57,468 nt of DNA from Alphaproteobacteria bacterium (GTDB lineage: Bacteria; Pseudomonadota; Alphaproteobacteria; UBA7985; JAUIBT01), in contig JAUIDR010000019.1 in assembly GCA_030428565.1 (NCBI GenBank), forward strand, positions 1 to 57,468, in the 5' to 3' direction. Position numbers and translations under genes: made by a program. Positions within the stretch are counted from its first letter, which is position 1. The number at the start of each line of letters is the position of its first letter. This document shows positions 43,523-53,118 of this stretch, in pieces. The notes below the pieces were generated by a model that saw only the letters and a list, made by a program, of their open reading frames with translations, did not search any database and had not been told where the DNA came from.

Positions 43523-44119
43523 AACGGGCCACTCTGTCCTGAACCCGCGATGACAGAGAGCCTGGCCCTGCTGGTTCATCGGTGGGCAGGGCCGGTGTCC
43601 TGCGCAAGTGTCCTCCACCAGTGTTTGGCCTTGATTCGCGGGCCTATTTGCCTGGGCCCGATGCGTGGGCCCGATTTTCGAGCTCGTTTGCTGGCGATGC
43701 GCGCATGCATGGTGCTTCGGCGCCGGTTTCAAAGGCCCGGACACGCTGGCTTTAGCGGTCTGGGTTTTGTCCTATCTGGGTTTTGTCCTATCTGGGTTTT
43801 GTCCTATCTGGGTTTTGTCCTATCTGGGTCTTATCCTATCTGGGCCTATTTGCCGGGGCCTATTTGCCGGGGCCTAAATGTGAGGGCCTCGCAGTCCGCA
43901 CGACGACGGCCGATATCGCCCGCGTGGTTTGCGTCGCCCCGGTGGGCCGCCCAGCGGGGGCAACCTTGGCGTGCAAAGCTTGCACAAGCCACCTTGAAAC
44001 TTCCGATTTTCAATCTCAAAGCTGCCTCAGTCCAAGCCGAATTTGCTAAGGCCTCAATAGATTAGGGGCGCTGTCGGATTTGCCGGCGGTCAAAAGAATT
44101 TATAGTTAAGGTATTTCAG
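43523..44119. other. Non-coding stretch with tandem repeats
   Basis: About 600 bp between the GlcG-like gene and the MipA/OmpV gene. It contains the 16-bp array at 43759-43838, then two copies of CCTATTTGCCGGGG at about 43845-43873. Earlier, GGGCC-rich runs occur near 43640-43675. Frames through the arrays are repeat translations. I see no gene. Confidence 0.55.
43759..43838. repeat. 16-bp minisatellite
   Basis: Four perfect copies of TCTGGGTTTTGTCCTA and one variant (TCTGGGTCTTATCCTA). The unit is less GC-rich than the other arrays in the window. Confidence 0.9.
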
Positions 44120-45673
44120 ATGACGGCGACCTGGCGCTTTTCCAAAGCCGCGAGCCCCTGCGCAAAGACGCGCCTTGGCTACGAGCCTGTTTGCACATCC
44201 CCCGCCTACCCCTCACATGCAGCCGCGCTTGGCTCCGCATTCAAGCGCAGAATCGCATTGCTGACGGGTGTCTTGGCATCTGGTTTTTTGCTGGCTGGCA
44301 GCCCGGCTCTGGCCCAAGAGTCTTGGGTCGTGCCCTTAACCACGGTCGACTTCAACAAAGACGACGCGGCGCTTTATACCGCCTATGGCGCAAGCAGTGG
44401 CCAACCAAGCGGCCCGGCAGCCGGTGACGTAATCTCTGCTCCTAGCGGCAGCGCGACCTATATTACCGCGCAATCCAACCTTAGCGCGGTTCCTCAATAT
44501 GACGCGGGGCTGCCGCTTGCAGTGCAGGCGCAAGGTGTGACTTCTGCCGCTGGTACCATGCTCAACGACATGGGTGTCACGCCCACGGCGCTTGGTGAGG
44601 CCAGCGATTTGCCCGATATTCATGCCCCGGCGCTGGAAGCGCCGCAAGGCATCTATGCCAGCACGCCATTGCAGCAAGACCAAGCCATTCCCTCGGCGTC
44701 GCCCACCGCACAATACAGCTTTGACGAAGGCGCAGCGGATGGCTTCGTTGTCAGTACCGCCTCGCCGCAACCGACCAGCAGCACGCAAATCATTGACGAT
44801 GTGTCCGTCGCTCCACCGCAGCCCGTGCCCGCCCCGCAAGCAGCAAGCAGCATCGATCAAGCGCCGCGTCAGGCCCGCTTTGCCCAGGTCTCAGGCGCAT
44901 CGGCCAGCCCTTCTTTCTCGGACGCTATCCCTGATCGCGGTCTAGCGCCGACGGACTTCAGCTTTGTCTTGGGCGGCGGCCTGGCGGTGCGTCCCGATTA
45001 TCTAGGCAGCAACAACTACGAGATCGCGCCCAACATTCTGTTTGATATCAGTTTCAAAGACACCGTGTTCCTGTCGTCCAAGCACGGTCTGGGCGTGGTG
45101 CCGTTCAAGAACGATATGTTCTATTCTGACCTGCACTTGAAGTATTGGCCCGCGCGTGGCGATTCCGGTGATTTGGACGGTATGGTCCCGGTTGACCCCA
45201 GCATGGCGGTCGGCGCCACGGTTGGCTTTCGCAGCGATTGGGTCGATGTCGATTTGAGCGGCGATTGGGGCGTACTGGGCGGCAACACCGGCCTAGATGC
45301 TACCTTGAGCGCCTCGCACTGGTTTGACATCAGCGACAGCTTTGCGCTGCGCCCGAAAGCCTATATCTCCATGTCGGATAACAGCTACAACGACACGCTT
45401 TTTGGCATCAACACCGCCGAGGCGGCTGCGGTTAACGCCGCACTGGCGGCTGCAGGGCGCAGTGAGACGGTCTCGGTCTACGATCCCAACGGCGGCTTTC
45501 GCGAGGTTGGCAGCAGCTTGGACCTGGAGTACGCCTTTAGCCCAAACTTCTCGGTCATAACCTCTGCCGAGATGTCGTTGCTCTTAGGCGATGCGCGCAA
45601 CTCGCCATTGGTCGAAGAGCTGGGCTCCCCCTTCCAGTGGGGACTTGGCCTGTTGGGCGTCTATCGCTTTTAG
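44120..45673 (+). CDS. MipA/OmpV-family outer-membrane protein with long N-terminal extension
   Basis: 517 residues. An N-terminal leader (RIALLTGVLASGFLLAGSPALAQ) is preceded by about 46 residues, so the true start may be internal. About 220 residues of Ala/Pro/Gln/Ser-rich disordered sequence follow. The last 245 residues are the MipA/OmpV beta-barrel: FSFVLGGGLAVRPDYLGSN, NYEIAPNILFDISFKDTVFLS, FYSDLHLKYWPARGD and a final LGLLGVYRF. Usual MipA proteins are only about 250-270 residues. MipA is a murein-hydrolase scaffold in E. coli. The extension could reach the peptidoglycan. Confidence 0.8.
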   Translation: MTATWRFSKAASPCAKTRLGYEPVCTSPAYPSHAAALGSAFKRRIALLTGVLASGFLLAGSPALAQESWVVPLTTVDFNKDDAALYTAYGASSGQPSGPAAGDVISAPSGSATYITAQSNLSAVPQYDAGLPLAVQAQGVTSAAGTMLNDMGVTPTALGEASDLPDIHAPALEAPQGIYASTPLQQDQAIPSASPTAQYSFDEGAADGFVVSTASPQPTSSTQIIDDVSVAPPQPVPAPQAASSIDQAPRQARFAQVSGASASPSFSDAIPDRGLAPTDFSFVLGGGLAVRPDYLGSNNYEIAPNILFDISFKDTVFLSSKHGLGVVPFKNDMFYSDLHLKYWPARGDSGDLDGMVPVDPSMAVGATVGFRSDWVDVDLSGDWGVLGGNTGLDATLSASHWFDISDSFALRPKAYISMSDNSYNDTLFGINTAEAAAVNAALAAAGRSETVSVYDPNGGFREVGSSLDLEYAFSPNFSVITSAEMSLLLGDARNSPLVEELGSPFQWGLGLLGVYRF

Positions 45674-45744
45674 CGGCGCGGCCTGCCTAAGACTTGTTTC
45701 AAAAAAAGGGCTTGAACCGCATGACGCGCGGCGCGAGCCCTTTT

Positions 45745-45912
45745 CGCGTGGCAGGGGTATTGCTGCGCGTGGCAGGGGTATTGCTGCGCGTGGCAGGGGT
45801 ATTGCTGCGCGTGGCAGGGGTATTGCTGCGCGTGGCAGGGGTATTGCTGCGCGTGGCAGGGGTATTGCTGCGCGTGGCAGGGGTATTGCTGCGCGTGGCA
45901 GGGGCTTTGCTG
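45745..45912. repeat. 21-bp minisatellite
   Basis: Eight head-to-tail copies of CGCGTGGCAGGGGTATTGCTG, the last with one change block (GGGGCTTTGCTG). It lies between the MipA/OmpV gene and the S9 peptidase. On the plus strand it would encode RVAGVLL repeats and on the minus strand QYPCHAQ repeats, but no gene-like start precedes it. Confidence 0.93.
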
Positions 45913-46039
45913 CATGCCGCAGCGGTCAAGGATAAGCGCGGCGACGAAGAAACCGGGCATAAGCCCTTGCATCGACGTCGTAATCTGCGAGGTTCCAAGC
46001 AGGCTGGCACACCATGACCAGCCAGCGCAGAGAGGACTT

Positions 46040-48151
46040 ATGAGCGTTTCCCCCTTGACCGCCCCCGACGCAGAGCGTTTGCCCGCGCCGAAAGCAAAGA
46101 AAGTGCCGGTAATCCATACGGCCCACGGCCATGAACGCCTGGATAACTACGCTTGGATGCGCGCGGATAACTGGCAAGAGGTCATGCGCGACCCGGCTAC
46201 GCTGGACCCCGAAATCCGCGCCCACCTTGATGCCGAGAACGCCTATTGCGAAGCGGTGATGGGCGACTGGGGTGGCCTGATTGGCGAGTTGCACAAAGAA
46301 ATGATTGGGCGCATCAAAGACGATGATGAAGCGCCGCCATCGGCGCGCGGCCCCTACGAATATCTCAGCCGCTTTGAAAAGGGCGGCCAGCACCGCCGCT
46401 ATCTGCGCCGTCCGCGTGGTGGTGGTCCCGAAGAATTGCTGTTCGACGCCAACGCAGTCTCGAAAGATTTTGATTTCTATAATTTGGGCGGCTTTGGCGT
46501 CAGTCCCGACCACAAACTGTTGGCCGTCGCCGAGGATACGCAGGGCGATGAAGCCTACCGCCTGCGCATCAAAGACCTGGAGACCGGCAACTGGCTGGAG
46601 GACAGCCTCTATCCTATCTCGGGTAACTTCACTTGGATCGAGACCAGCGGCGGTCTGCTCTATACGACACTGGATGACAGCCACCGTGCGTCCAAGGTTT
46701 GGCGCCACCTGCTGGGCCAGGACGGCGCGAAGGACGCTCTAGTCTATGAAGAGACCGACGGCGCCTGGCAGGTGAGCTTAGCCAAGACCAATTCGCGCCG
46801 GTTTCACATGATCTCGCGCGGGACCTCGGGCTCGAACGCGGTCTTTTTGATGGACGCTGGGGATGAAGCCGCTGAGCCGCGCTTGGTGGCCGAGGCTCTG
46901 CCGGATGTCTACTATTCCATGGAAGACCAAGGGGATCGCTTTTTCATCCTGACCAACCGCGACGGTGCCACTAACTTCAAGATTTGTACCGCGCCTTTGG
47001 ACGACCCTCGTGCCGACAACTGGCAGACCTGGCTGGCGGCTAGTGAGACCTGTTTGGTTGAGCATATGGAGCTGTTTGACGGCTATCTTGTGCGCGATGA
47101 GACCGAGCGCGCCCTGCCGCGGATCGTCGTCCATGACCTAGCGAGTGGTGAAGAACACACCATAGAACAGGATGAAGAAGCCTATTGCTTGACCCACTTT
47201 GGCGCTAGCGAATTTGATACGCGGGTAACGCGCTTTTCCTACCATTCGCCGACCACGCCGACGCGCATCTATGACTACGACATGGCCACGCGTGAGCGCA
47301 GCTTGGTCTATCAACAAGAAGTGCCCAGCGGCCATGATCCGGCCCGCTATAAGGTCGATCGCTTCTTTACCAAAGCCAAAGACGGCGCAGAGATCCCGGT
47401 CACAGTGCTGCGCCTGGCCGATCAGGCCCTGGACGGCAGCGCGCCGCTGTTCGTCTATGGCTACGGTTCTTACGGGATGAGCCAATCGGCGGGTTTTTCG
47501 GTGACGCGCTTAAGCTTGGTTGATCGCGGCGTAATTTATGCCGTGGCGCATACCCGTGGCGGCATGGATATGGGATACCAGTGGTATCTGGACGGCAAGC
47601 TGGAGAATAAGGTCAATACCTTTACCGATTTCATCGAGGTCAGCGAGGATCTCTGCGCGCGTGGCTATGGCCGTGAAGGAGAGATAGCGGCGATGGGCGG
47701 CTCTGCGGGCGGCCTGCTGATGGGGGCGGTGACTAATATGCGCCCCGATCTCTACAAGGCCATCGTGGCGTCTGTACCCTTCGTGGACGTGCTGACGACC
47801 ATCTTGGACGCCGATTTGCCGCTGACGCCGGGCGAGTGGACCGAGTGGGGCAACCCCATCGAAGACGAAAGCGTCTATCAGCGCATGCTGGCCTATTCGC
47901 CGCTGGATAACGTCACCGCCCAGGCCTACCCGCATATGTTTGTCACGGCGGGGCTGTCCGACCCTCGCGTGACTTATTGGGAGCCCGCCAAGTGGGTCGC
48001 GAAGTTGCGGGAACTGAAGACCAATGAGTCGTGTTTGATCTTCAAAATCAATACGACAGCGGGCCATTTTGGCGTCTCCGGGCGCTATGACCGCTTGATC
48101 GAGGTCGCCGAAGAATACGCCTTTGTGCTGAGGGCCTTTGGCTGTGCTTGA
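46040..48151 (+). CDS. ptrB: S9-family peptidase, oligopeptidase B-like
   Basis: 703 residues. An N-terminal seven-bladed beta-propeller (about 75-400) precedes the alpha/beta-hydrolase domain (about 400-703). The catalytic Ser is S555 in AAMGGSAGGLLMGAV, the Asp is in TAGLSDPRVTYWEP and the His is H676 in TTAGHFGVSGR. Oligopeptidase B cleaves short peptides after Arg/Lys in the cytoplasm. No signal peptide is seen. The ATG at 46040 has AGAGAGGAC ahead; frames starting further left pass through the minisatellite region. A prolyl oligopeptidase is the alternative, but the length and the RYD-containing C-terminus favour the OpB type. Confidence 0.88.
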   Translation: MSVSPLTAPDAERLPAPKAKKVPVIHTAHGHERLDNYAWMRADNWQEVMRDPATLDPEIRAHLDAENAYCEAVMGDWGGLIGELHKEMIGRIKDDDEAPPSARGPYEYLSRFEKGGQHRRYLRRPRGGGPEELLFDANAVSKDFDFYNLGGFGVSPDHKLLAVAEDTQGDEAYRLRIKDLETGNWLEDSLYPISGNFTWIETSGGLLYTTLDDSHRASKVWRHLLGQDGAKDALVYEETDGAWQVSLAKTNSRRFHMISRGTSGSNAVFLMDAGDEAAEPRLVAEALPDVYYSMEDQGDRFFILTNRDGATNFKICTAPLDDPRADNWQTWLAASETCLVEHMELFDGYLVRDETERALPRIVVHDLASGEEHTIEQDEEAYCLTHFGASEFDTRVTRFSYHSPTTPTRIYDYDMATRERSLVYQQEVPSGHDPARYKVDRFFTKAKDGAEIPVTVLRLADQALDGSAPLFVYGYGSYGMSQSAGFSVTRLSLVDRGVIYAVAHTRGGMDMGYQWYLDGKLENKVNTFTDFIEVSEDLCARGYGREGEIAAMGGSAGGLLMGAVTNMRPDLYKAIVASVPFVDVLTTILDADLPLTPGEWTEWGNPIEDESVYQRMLAYSPLDNVTAQAYPHMFVTAGLSDPRVTYWEPAKWVAKLRELKTNESCLIFKINTTAGHFGVSGRYDRLIEVAEEYAFVLRAFGCA

Positions 48152-48180
48152 TCGGTTGCGGCAGCTGTAAAAGCTTGAAA

Positions 48181-49016
48181 TAGAGTTATAAAAAGCGCGA
48201 GCCTGCCCACGCGCGTGCCATTGCTAAGCGTCTTGCGCTCGACGAGGGCTATATGAGCCGCCAAATCAAAGCCTTGATTGAACGGGGCTTGGTTACGCGC
48301 ACACCCTCAGTCAACGACGCGCGTGTTGACGAGCTGCGGCTTAGCAAGAAGGGGCAGGGCGTTTTGGATGCTGTGCTTGATGCGGCGCGCGCGGCTGTGC
48401 AGGATATGATTGGAGCTGTGCCGGAGGCTGCGGTGTCCCTGCTATTAGAGGCCATGGACACGCTGCAAGGTGTCTTGAACTGGCCGCACGGCAGCACCCC
48501 GCAATTGCGTGATTTGGCCAGGGGCCAGCCGGATATGGCGTCATGGGATGGATCATTAAGCGCACTGGCGAACTCTTTTGCCAAGAATTTGACTTTGACA
48601 TCAACTTCACGGTTGCGGTTGCGCGCATTGTGGCGGACTTCGCTGAAAGTCGCCACCAACAAGTACTTGAGAGCAGAGCGCCAGTGCAAATCCAAGATCG
48701 TGGCTGGATCGCTGAGAGCGACGGGCAGCGATTGGGCTGTGTTTTCTTGGTCGCTGAAGGTCCAAAGACCGCGCGCTTGCGCCTCTTGATGGTGGAGCCA
48801 TTTGCGCGCGGCAAAGGCATCGGCCAGAGCCTAGTTCAGGCGACCATCGATCACGCGCGCGCACAAGGCTTTAAGGAAATCGTGCTATGGACTCTCGCCA
48901 GTTTAGAAGCGGCCTGCCGCCTGTATGCGCGCAATGGATTTCAGCTATGTGAGACCCAAACGGCGTTTGAATTTGGGCAGAAGGTCGAAAACCAAGTTTG
49001 GCGTAGGGCGCTCTAA
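48181..49016 (+). pseudogene. Decayed MarR-GNAT fusion gene
   Basis: Two frames belong to one ancestral gene. The first (open from 48184, with an ATG at 48253) carries the back half of a MarR helix-turn-helix: AIAKRLALDEGYMSRQIKAL, then RLSKKGQGVLDAVLDAARAAV. The second, from about 48540 to 49016 in another frame, carries a GNAT acetyltransferase: MGWIIKRTGELFCQEF, FLVAEGPKTARLRLLMVEPFARGKGIG, ARNGFQL. In intact bifunctional MarR/GNAT proteins, a GDMGWIIKRHG-type motif joins these parts. Here the reading frame shifts near 48535. The N-terminal 50 or so residues are missing, cut by a TAG at 48181. The gene is therefore inactive. Confidence 0.75.
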
Positions 49017-49044
49017 GCTTGCTGCGCAAGACTGGGGGGGACAG

Positions 49045-49098
49045 GACTGGGGGCGCTGGACTGGGGGCGCTGGATTGGGGGCGCTGGATTGGAGCGCC
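49045..49098. repeat. 14-bp tandem repeat abutting the caspase gene stop
   Basis: Three copies of GACTGGGGGCGCTG-like units (49045-49086; third copy GATT) and a shortened fourth, ending exactly at the stop codon of the leftward caspase gene. Confidence 0.85.
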
Positions 49099-52000
49099 TA
49101 GCGAAGCTCCTTAACGACGCGAAAACCCAGATCATTGCCGGCAAACCGCGTCGATGCCCAGACGCGCTCGGCAGAGCGCAGCTCGGCAGGCACGGAGTAC
49201 CAACCGCCACCGCGAAAGACATGGCGCTCGCAGTTGGTCTCGGTATGGGGGCGCTGGTCGCTGGGTGCGCCTTGATAGCTTTCTTTATAGCAGTCTTCTA
49301 CCCACTCGCCCGCGTTGCCGCTCATGTCATAGAGGCCAAAGTCATTGGGTCGGAATTGGCGCACCTTGGCCGTCTCCACAGCATGGCCGTCCGAGCAGGT
49401 CGCCTTGTTGTTCCAAGAGGTCTTGCCATCATTCCAGGTCGTGGTGTCCGTGCCGTTGCCATAGCGGCATTGGCGGCTGTGGTCGCTGTCTGTACCCCAG
49501 TAGTAAGGCGATGTGCTGCCCGCGCGTGCAGCGTATTCCCATTCTGCCTCGCTTGGTAGGCGATAGGGTGAACCGGCCACAGAGCGGTTGAGCCAGGTGA
49601 CGTAGGCTTGGGCGTCCGCCCAGGTTAGGCAGACAACCGGATGGCTGTTGTTTTGGACAAAGTTGGGCTGCAGCCAAGAGCGGCCATCGCGATACTGGTA
49701 TTCATTATCTTCAAAGGTCCAGCAAGATTGCGGCATGCTGTGGCCGGTTGCGGTGACAAAGGCGCGAAATTCGCCCAAAGTGATCTCGTTGCGGCCCATG
49801 GCAATGGGCTTGTCGATGCGTACCTGGTGAACCGGACGCTCGTCCTCTTCGCCGTCGTTGCTGCCCATGCGAAAACTGCCGGTCGGCAGCACAACCATCA
49901 CCGGGCAATCAGGACAATCGCGGAACTGCGAACCGTTGGAGCGGGCGCAAGAGATATCAGAGGCGCTCTCAAGCTGGCTCAAGACCTGCGCGTCGGGTGC
50001 AATCTGGACATAGCCAGCGGTCTTGCGTGCGACATCGATAAAGTCTTGCAAGGCGTTGCGGGTCTTGCTGCCCACCTGTCCGTCGATAGCACCGACCTCA
50101 CACGAACGATCGGCCAGGGCTTGCTGCAGCCGTTCCACATCGCGCTTGGTTAGGCGGCGCAAGTTCAAATCGGCCAAACGGTCGGCCAGGTCGGCATGAC
50201 TGAGTTGGTAGCGGCTCTTGCTAAGCGCGGCGATGGCGTCGGCCTGAAAGGCACAGACCGGCTGACAGCTGGACAAATAGAGTTGCAGCGCTTCGGGCGT
50301 CGGATCGTTCTTAACTTGGGTCCAGATTTGCAGATCCAGCAATTCGGCCTGACGCTTTTCGTTTGTCGCCTCCAAGGCCTGCCGTCGCGATTTGGACTCC
50401 TCGATTTTGCTACAGAGCTTGCAGACCCGCTCATAGGCCAAGTAGGCGGAGACTGAATCGCGCGACAGGGCCCGTTCCCAAAGCCGGGCGTCCCGCATTT
50501 CGGCCTCTTGTTGCGCGGCGAAGCTGGCGGCTTCATCGGCGGAGGGTGTGGCCGTTTTAGCATCCAGTTTGGCCTGGTCTTCGGCGCGCTTTCGAACCGC
50601 AGCTTTCCTTTCTTCTTCTGCCTTTGCTTCTTCAGCCAGGCGTATGGCTTCTTCTTCGGCTTGTCGTTGAATTCTTTCCAGTGCTTGGCGGGCAACGGCT
50701 TGGTTGACCTCTAGTTGGCAGCGGTCCACACAAGCTTGCCAATCGTCCGGGTGATCGCTTCGGGTCGCTTTGGCCAGCAATTCAGCGTCGCTCGGGCCTT
50801 GCTTGGGAGCAAGCAATCGGCACTCGCTCTCGGCCTCAAATTGGTAGATGCAAGCATAATTGGGGCTGATGGTTTTGAAACGTCGGCAGGCGGCTAAATA
50901 GGGCTGGCAGCGCGTGGTGAAGTTGCGCGCGGTCTCCTCAAGCCATTTGCTTTGGTCTTCAAATTCCAACAGGTTACGGGTCAAGCGGCGGTCGATGGCC
51001 TCGCGCTGGCTAATCAGATCCTGCCCGCAATCCTGGCGCTGGCAATAGCGATCAAAGCGACGCAGTGGCAGCAAGATCTGGTCGCGCTCCAGCCGGGCAG
51101 CGCGCAAGCTGTCCAAGTTGGTGTAATCCAGCGGGCTCGGCAAATTGCGCAGGGCCGATTGGGCCTGGTCAAACATCCACTTTGCGTTTTGGCTCTGCTG
51201 TAAGCTGCGGAATTCAGGCACGGCATAGATGGGTAGCGACAGGTCTTGTTCGCCCACCAAATCCGCCGATTGAGCGCGGCCCGCCAAGGCGGCGACATTT
51301 TCGTTCAAATAAGCCCGTAGCTCGAGCGTCTCCAAGCTGTTGTTGGCGTTGCCGTCATAGCGTCGGTGATCGGCCAGGCCCGCGGCCGCTCGCAGAAAAC
51401 CGGAGGTCAAGGCGCCGAGCTTGGCATCCTCATCATCGTAAGCAATGCCGTTGGAAGCGCTGAGCAAAGTAAAGGCGGCTCCTTCGTCGGGCACCTCGAT
51501 GCGCGGGACGAGTGGCGGCGCCTTGCCGCTGTAGGCTTGTTCGCCGGGGCGGTGGCGATCCTGGCCCGAAAAGCAGGTATCGAACATGGCAAAGACCCGC
51601 CGATCGAGGCCGCTGGAGGCCTGTTGAGCGCGGGCCCTTGCCAGCGCCGCTTTCACATCGTCGACCGAATAGAGCTGTTTGGCGCGCGCCGGATCGGCGT
51701 TTGACGGCAAAAAGTGCGAGCTGTCGAACCCCGGCAGCGTGACGCCATGGCCAGAGATAAAGACAAACAAATTGCGTCCGCGCAGGTCGCGGTCGATCAG
51801 TCCGCCTTTGCCAAAAATGCTATCAAAGGCGTTTGTATCCGCGTTCCGAAAGACGTGCAGGTTTTGCGGGCTCACCTTCAGCCCCTCCAGCGCGTAGAGC
51901 TTCATGGCTTCTAGGTCGCGCTCGGCATAGGGCAGGTTGGTGGCAAAGCTATTGTCCGGGTTGCCAATCAAAATCACCATGGCCTGGCTCCAATTGATGG

Positions 52001-52166
52001 GCGTAGCGTCCCCGGCGGCCAAGCTAAATTGCTCTGGGGCTAGGGGGGCGGTGACGTCGGGTGAGCTGGTTGCTTGATCGCCGCCCATAGCGTTGCTCGC
52101 GGCGGGTGCAGTTACAGCGATGGTCGCAATTAGCGCGGCGACCAGGCCTAGCATGTGTGGGCGCAT
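49098..52166 (-). CDS. Secreted caspase-like peptidase fused to an FGE-sulfatase domain
   Basis: 1022 residues. A signal peptide (LGLVAALIATIAVTAPAASNA) precedes a caspase-like (C14) domain (about 60-330) with the dyad H140 in FVFISGHGV and C198 in FAMFDTCFSG. A helical middle with several Cys pairs and a coiled Glu/Ala/Lys/Arg segment (about 500-580) follows. A short peptidoglycan-binding-like unit comes next (LTKRDVERLQQALADRSCEV). The C-terminal 245 residues form a formylglycine-generating-enzyme-like fold: MVVLPTGSFRMGS, YRLPSEAEWEYAARAGS, DMSGNAGEWVEDC, RGGGWYS. Caspase plus FGE is known among bacterial metacaspase-like proteins. AGAGGAGAC precedes the ATG. It is the second gene after an outer-membrane protein on the same strand. 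Confidence 0.88.
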   Translation of the reverse strand: MRPHMLGLVAALIATIAVTAPAASNAMGGDQATSSPDVTAPLAPEQFSLAAGDATPINWSQAMVILIGNPDNSFATNLPYAERDLEAMKLYALEGLKVSPQNLHVFRNADTNAFDSIFGKGGLIDRDLRGRNLFVFISGHGVTLPGFDSSHFLPSNADPARAKQLYSVDDVKAALARARAQQASSGLDRRVFAMFDTCFSGQDRHRPGEQAYSGKAPPLVPRIEVPDEGAAFTLLSASNGIAYDDEDAKLGALTSGFLRAAAGLADHRRYDGNANNSLETLELRAYLNENVAALAGRAQSADLVGEQDLSLPIYAVPEFRSLQQSQNAKWMFDQAQSALRNLPSPLDYTNLDSLRAARLERDQILLPLRRFDRYCQRQDCGQDLISQREAIDRRLTRNLLEFEDQSKWLEETARNFTTRCQPYLAACRRFKTISPNYACIYQFEAESECRLLAPKQGPSDAELLAKATRSDHPDDWQACVDRCQLEVNQAVARQALERIQRQAEEEAIRLAEEAKAEEERKAAVRKRAEDQAKLDAKTATPSADEAASFAAQQEAEMRDARLWERALSRDSVSAYLAYERVCKLCSKIEESKSRRQALEATNEKRQAELLDLQIWTQVKNDPTPEALQLYLSSCQPVCAFQADAIAALSKSRYQLSHADLADRLADLNLRRLTKRDVERLQQALADRSCEVGAIDGQVGSKTRNALQDFIDVARKTAGYVQIAPDAQVLSQLESASDISCARSNGSQFRDCPDCPVMVVLPTGSFRMGSNDGEEDERPVHQVRIDKPIAMGRNEITLGEFRAFVTATGHSMPQSCWTFEDNEYQYRDGRSWLQPNFVQNNSHPVVCLTWADAQAYVTWLNRSVAGSPYRLPSEAEWEYAARAGSTSPYYWGTDSDHSRQCRYGNGTDTTTWNDGKTSWNNKATCSDGHAVETAKVRQFRPNDFGLYDMSGNAGEWVEDCYKESYQGAPSDQRPHTETNCERHVFRGGGWYSVPAELRSAERVWASTRFAGNDLGFRVVKELR

Positions 52167-52416
52167 GCGGGTCTCCTCTTGCGCTGAGCCGGGGAGCCAA
52201 GCGGAGGCGCGTGTGCCCAGGTCAGCCTTTGAAACGCGATCAAGCCAGTTCTGGCCTTGGTTTTGTTCAGCGATGGCCGCCAGCGAAGCGACGGATAGCT
52301 ATGGCTCCACCTTGGCACATTCTAAGTATAACTGGAACAGACAGGCATCAAATTGTGATGGCGCAAGGCCGAACCAGGCCGCTGTACATCTGGGCAAAAT
52401 AACCGGTCGAAGCGCC

Positions 52417-53118
52417 CTAAAATCGTCGCCGCAAATTCAGATTGACCTGCGTATGAATTCGCGAGCTCAGGCTTGCGCCATTCAGCGGGTTGGCGTGATC
52501 GCGCCAGCCGTGTCGTGTCGTTGGCAGGATTTCGGCGCTGTAGTCCAGCCCGATCGATCGCCATGGTGACAGCGCGTAATAACCGCCAGCAGACAGGGTG
52601 AGCGCGGGCGACCAACGCGGGTCAAAGGCCGCACCGTCGATCTTCAGTGCTGTGCGCGCCGCCGCTAAACCGAGGCTAGTCGCCAGGCCAAATTTTCCGC
52701 CGATGTTGCGTTGATAACCGGCTTCGAGGCCCAGCCCGTCGATGCGATATCGACTGTTGGTGAATTCTTCTTCGCTGCTTGCATAGAACAAGGCGAGCGA
52801 AAACGCGCGCTTGGAATTATCGGCCATCAGACCCAAAGATCGCTTGCTGGCCAGACCCATGTCGGTGGGCAGGTCTTGGCGATCCGCAAAGCCCGTGTCG
52901 GTCTTTAGGCGAACCGACGGTGTGTTGGCCCAGAAGGCGCCAAAGGAACTTTCAAAAAACAAATACGATTGGAAGGCGGGGACCGCTTGGGCCTCGTCCC
53001 AATCCGCTTCGCTGTTAGGGGCTTGTGCGAGAAGCGGGCTCGACAAGAGCGAAAGCAGCACAGCAAGGGGCAGGGCGCACAAGATTTTGCGAGCTATTTG
53101 TTTATAATAATCAATCAT
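52417..53118 (-). CDS. Outer-membrane beta-barrel protein
   Basis: A 233-residue protein with a signal peptide (ILCALPLAVLLSLLSSPLLAQ). The barrel strands alternate as in small outer-membrane proteins: SYLFFESSFGAFW, RAFSLALFYASSEEEF, GLEAGYQRNIGGKFGLATSLG, IHTQVNLNLRRRF. The C-terminal Phe is the Bam signal. No family is recognised. It lies upstream of the caspase/FGE gene on the same strand, 250 bp away, so co-regulation is possible. The ribosome-binding site is weak. Confidence 0.7.
   Translation of the reverse strand: MIDYYKQIARKILCALPLAVLLSLLSSPLLAQAPNSEADWDEAQAVPAFQSYLFFESSFGAFWANTPSVRLKTDTGFADRQDLPTDMGLASKRSLGLMADNSKRAFSLALFYASSEEEFTNSRYRIDGLGLEAGYQRNIGGKFGLATSLGLAAARTALKIDGAAFDPRWSPALTLSAGGYYALSPWRSIGLDYSAEILPTTRHGWRDHANPLNGASLSSRIHTQVNLNLRRRF

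Noticed and set aside
45694-46017. Small hydrophobic RVAGVLL-repeat protein
   Set aside because: The frame is only the translation of the 21-bp array, with no ribosome-binding site or flanking coding signal.
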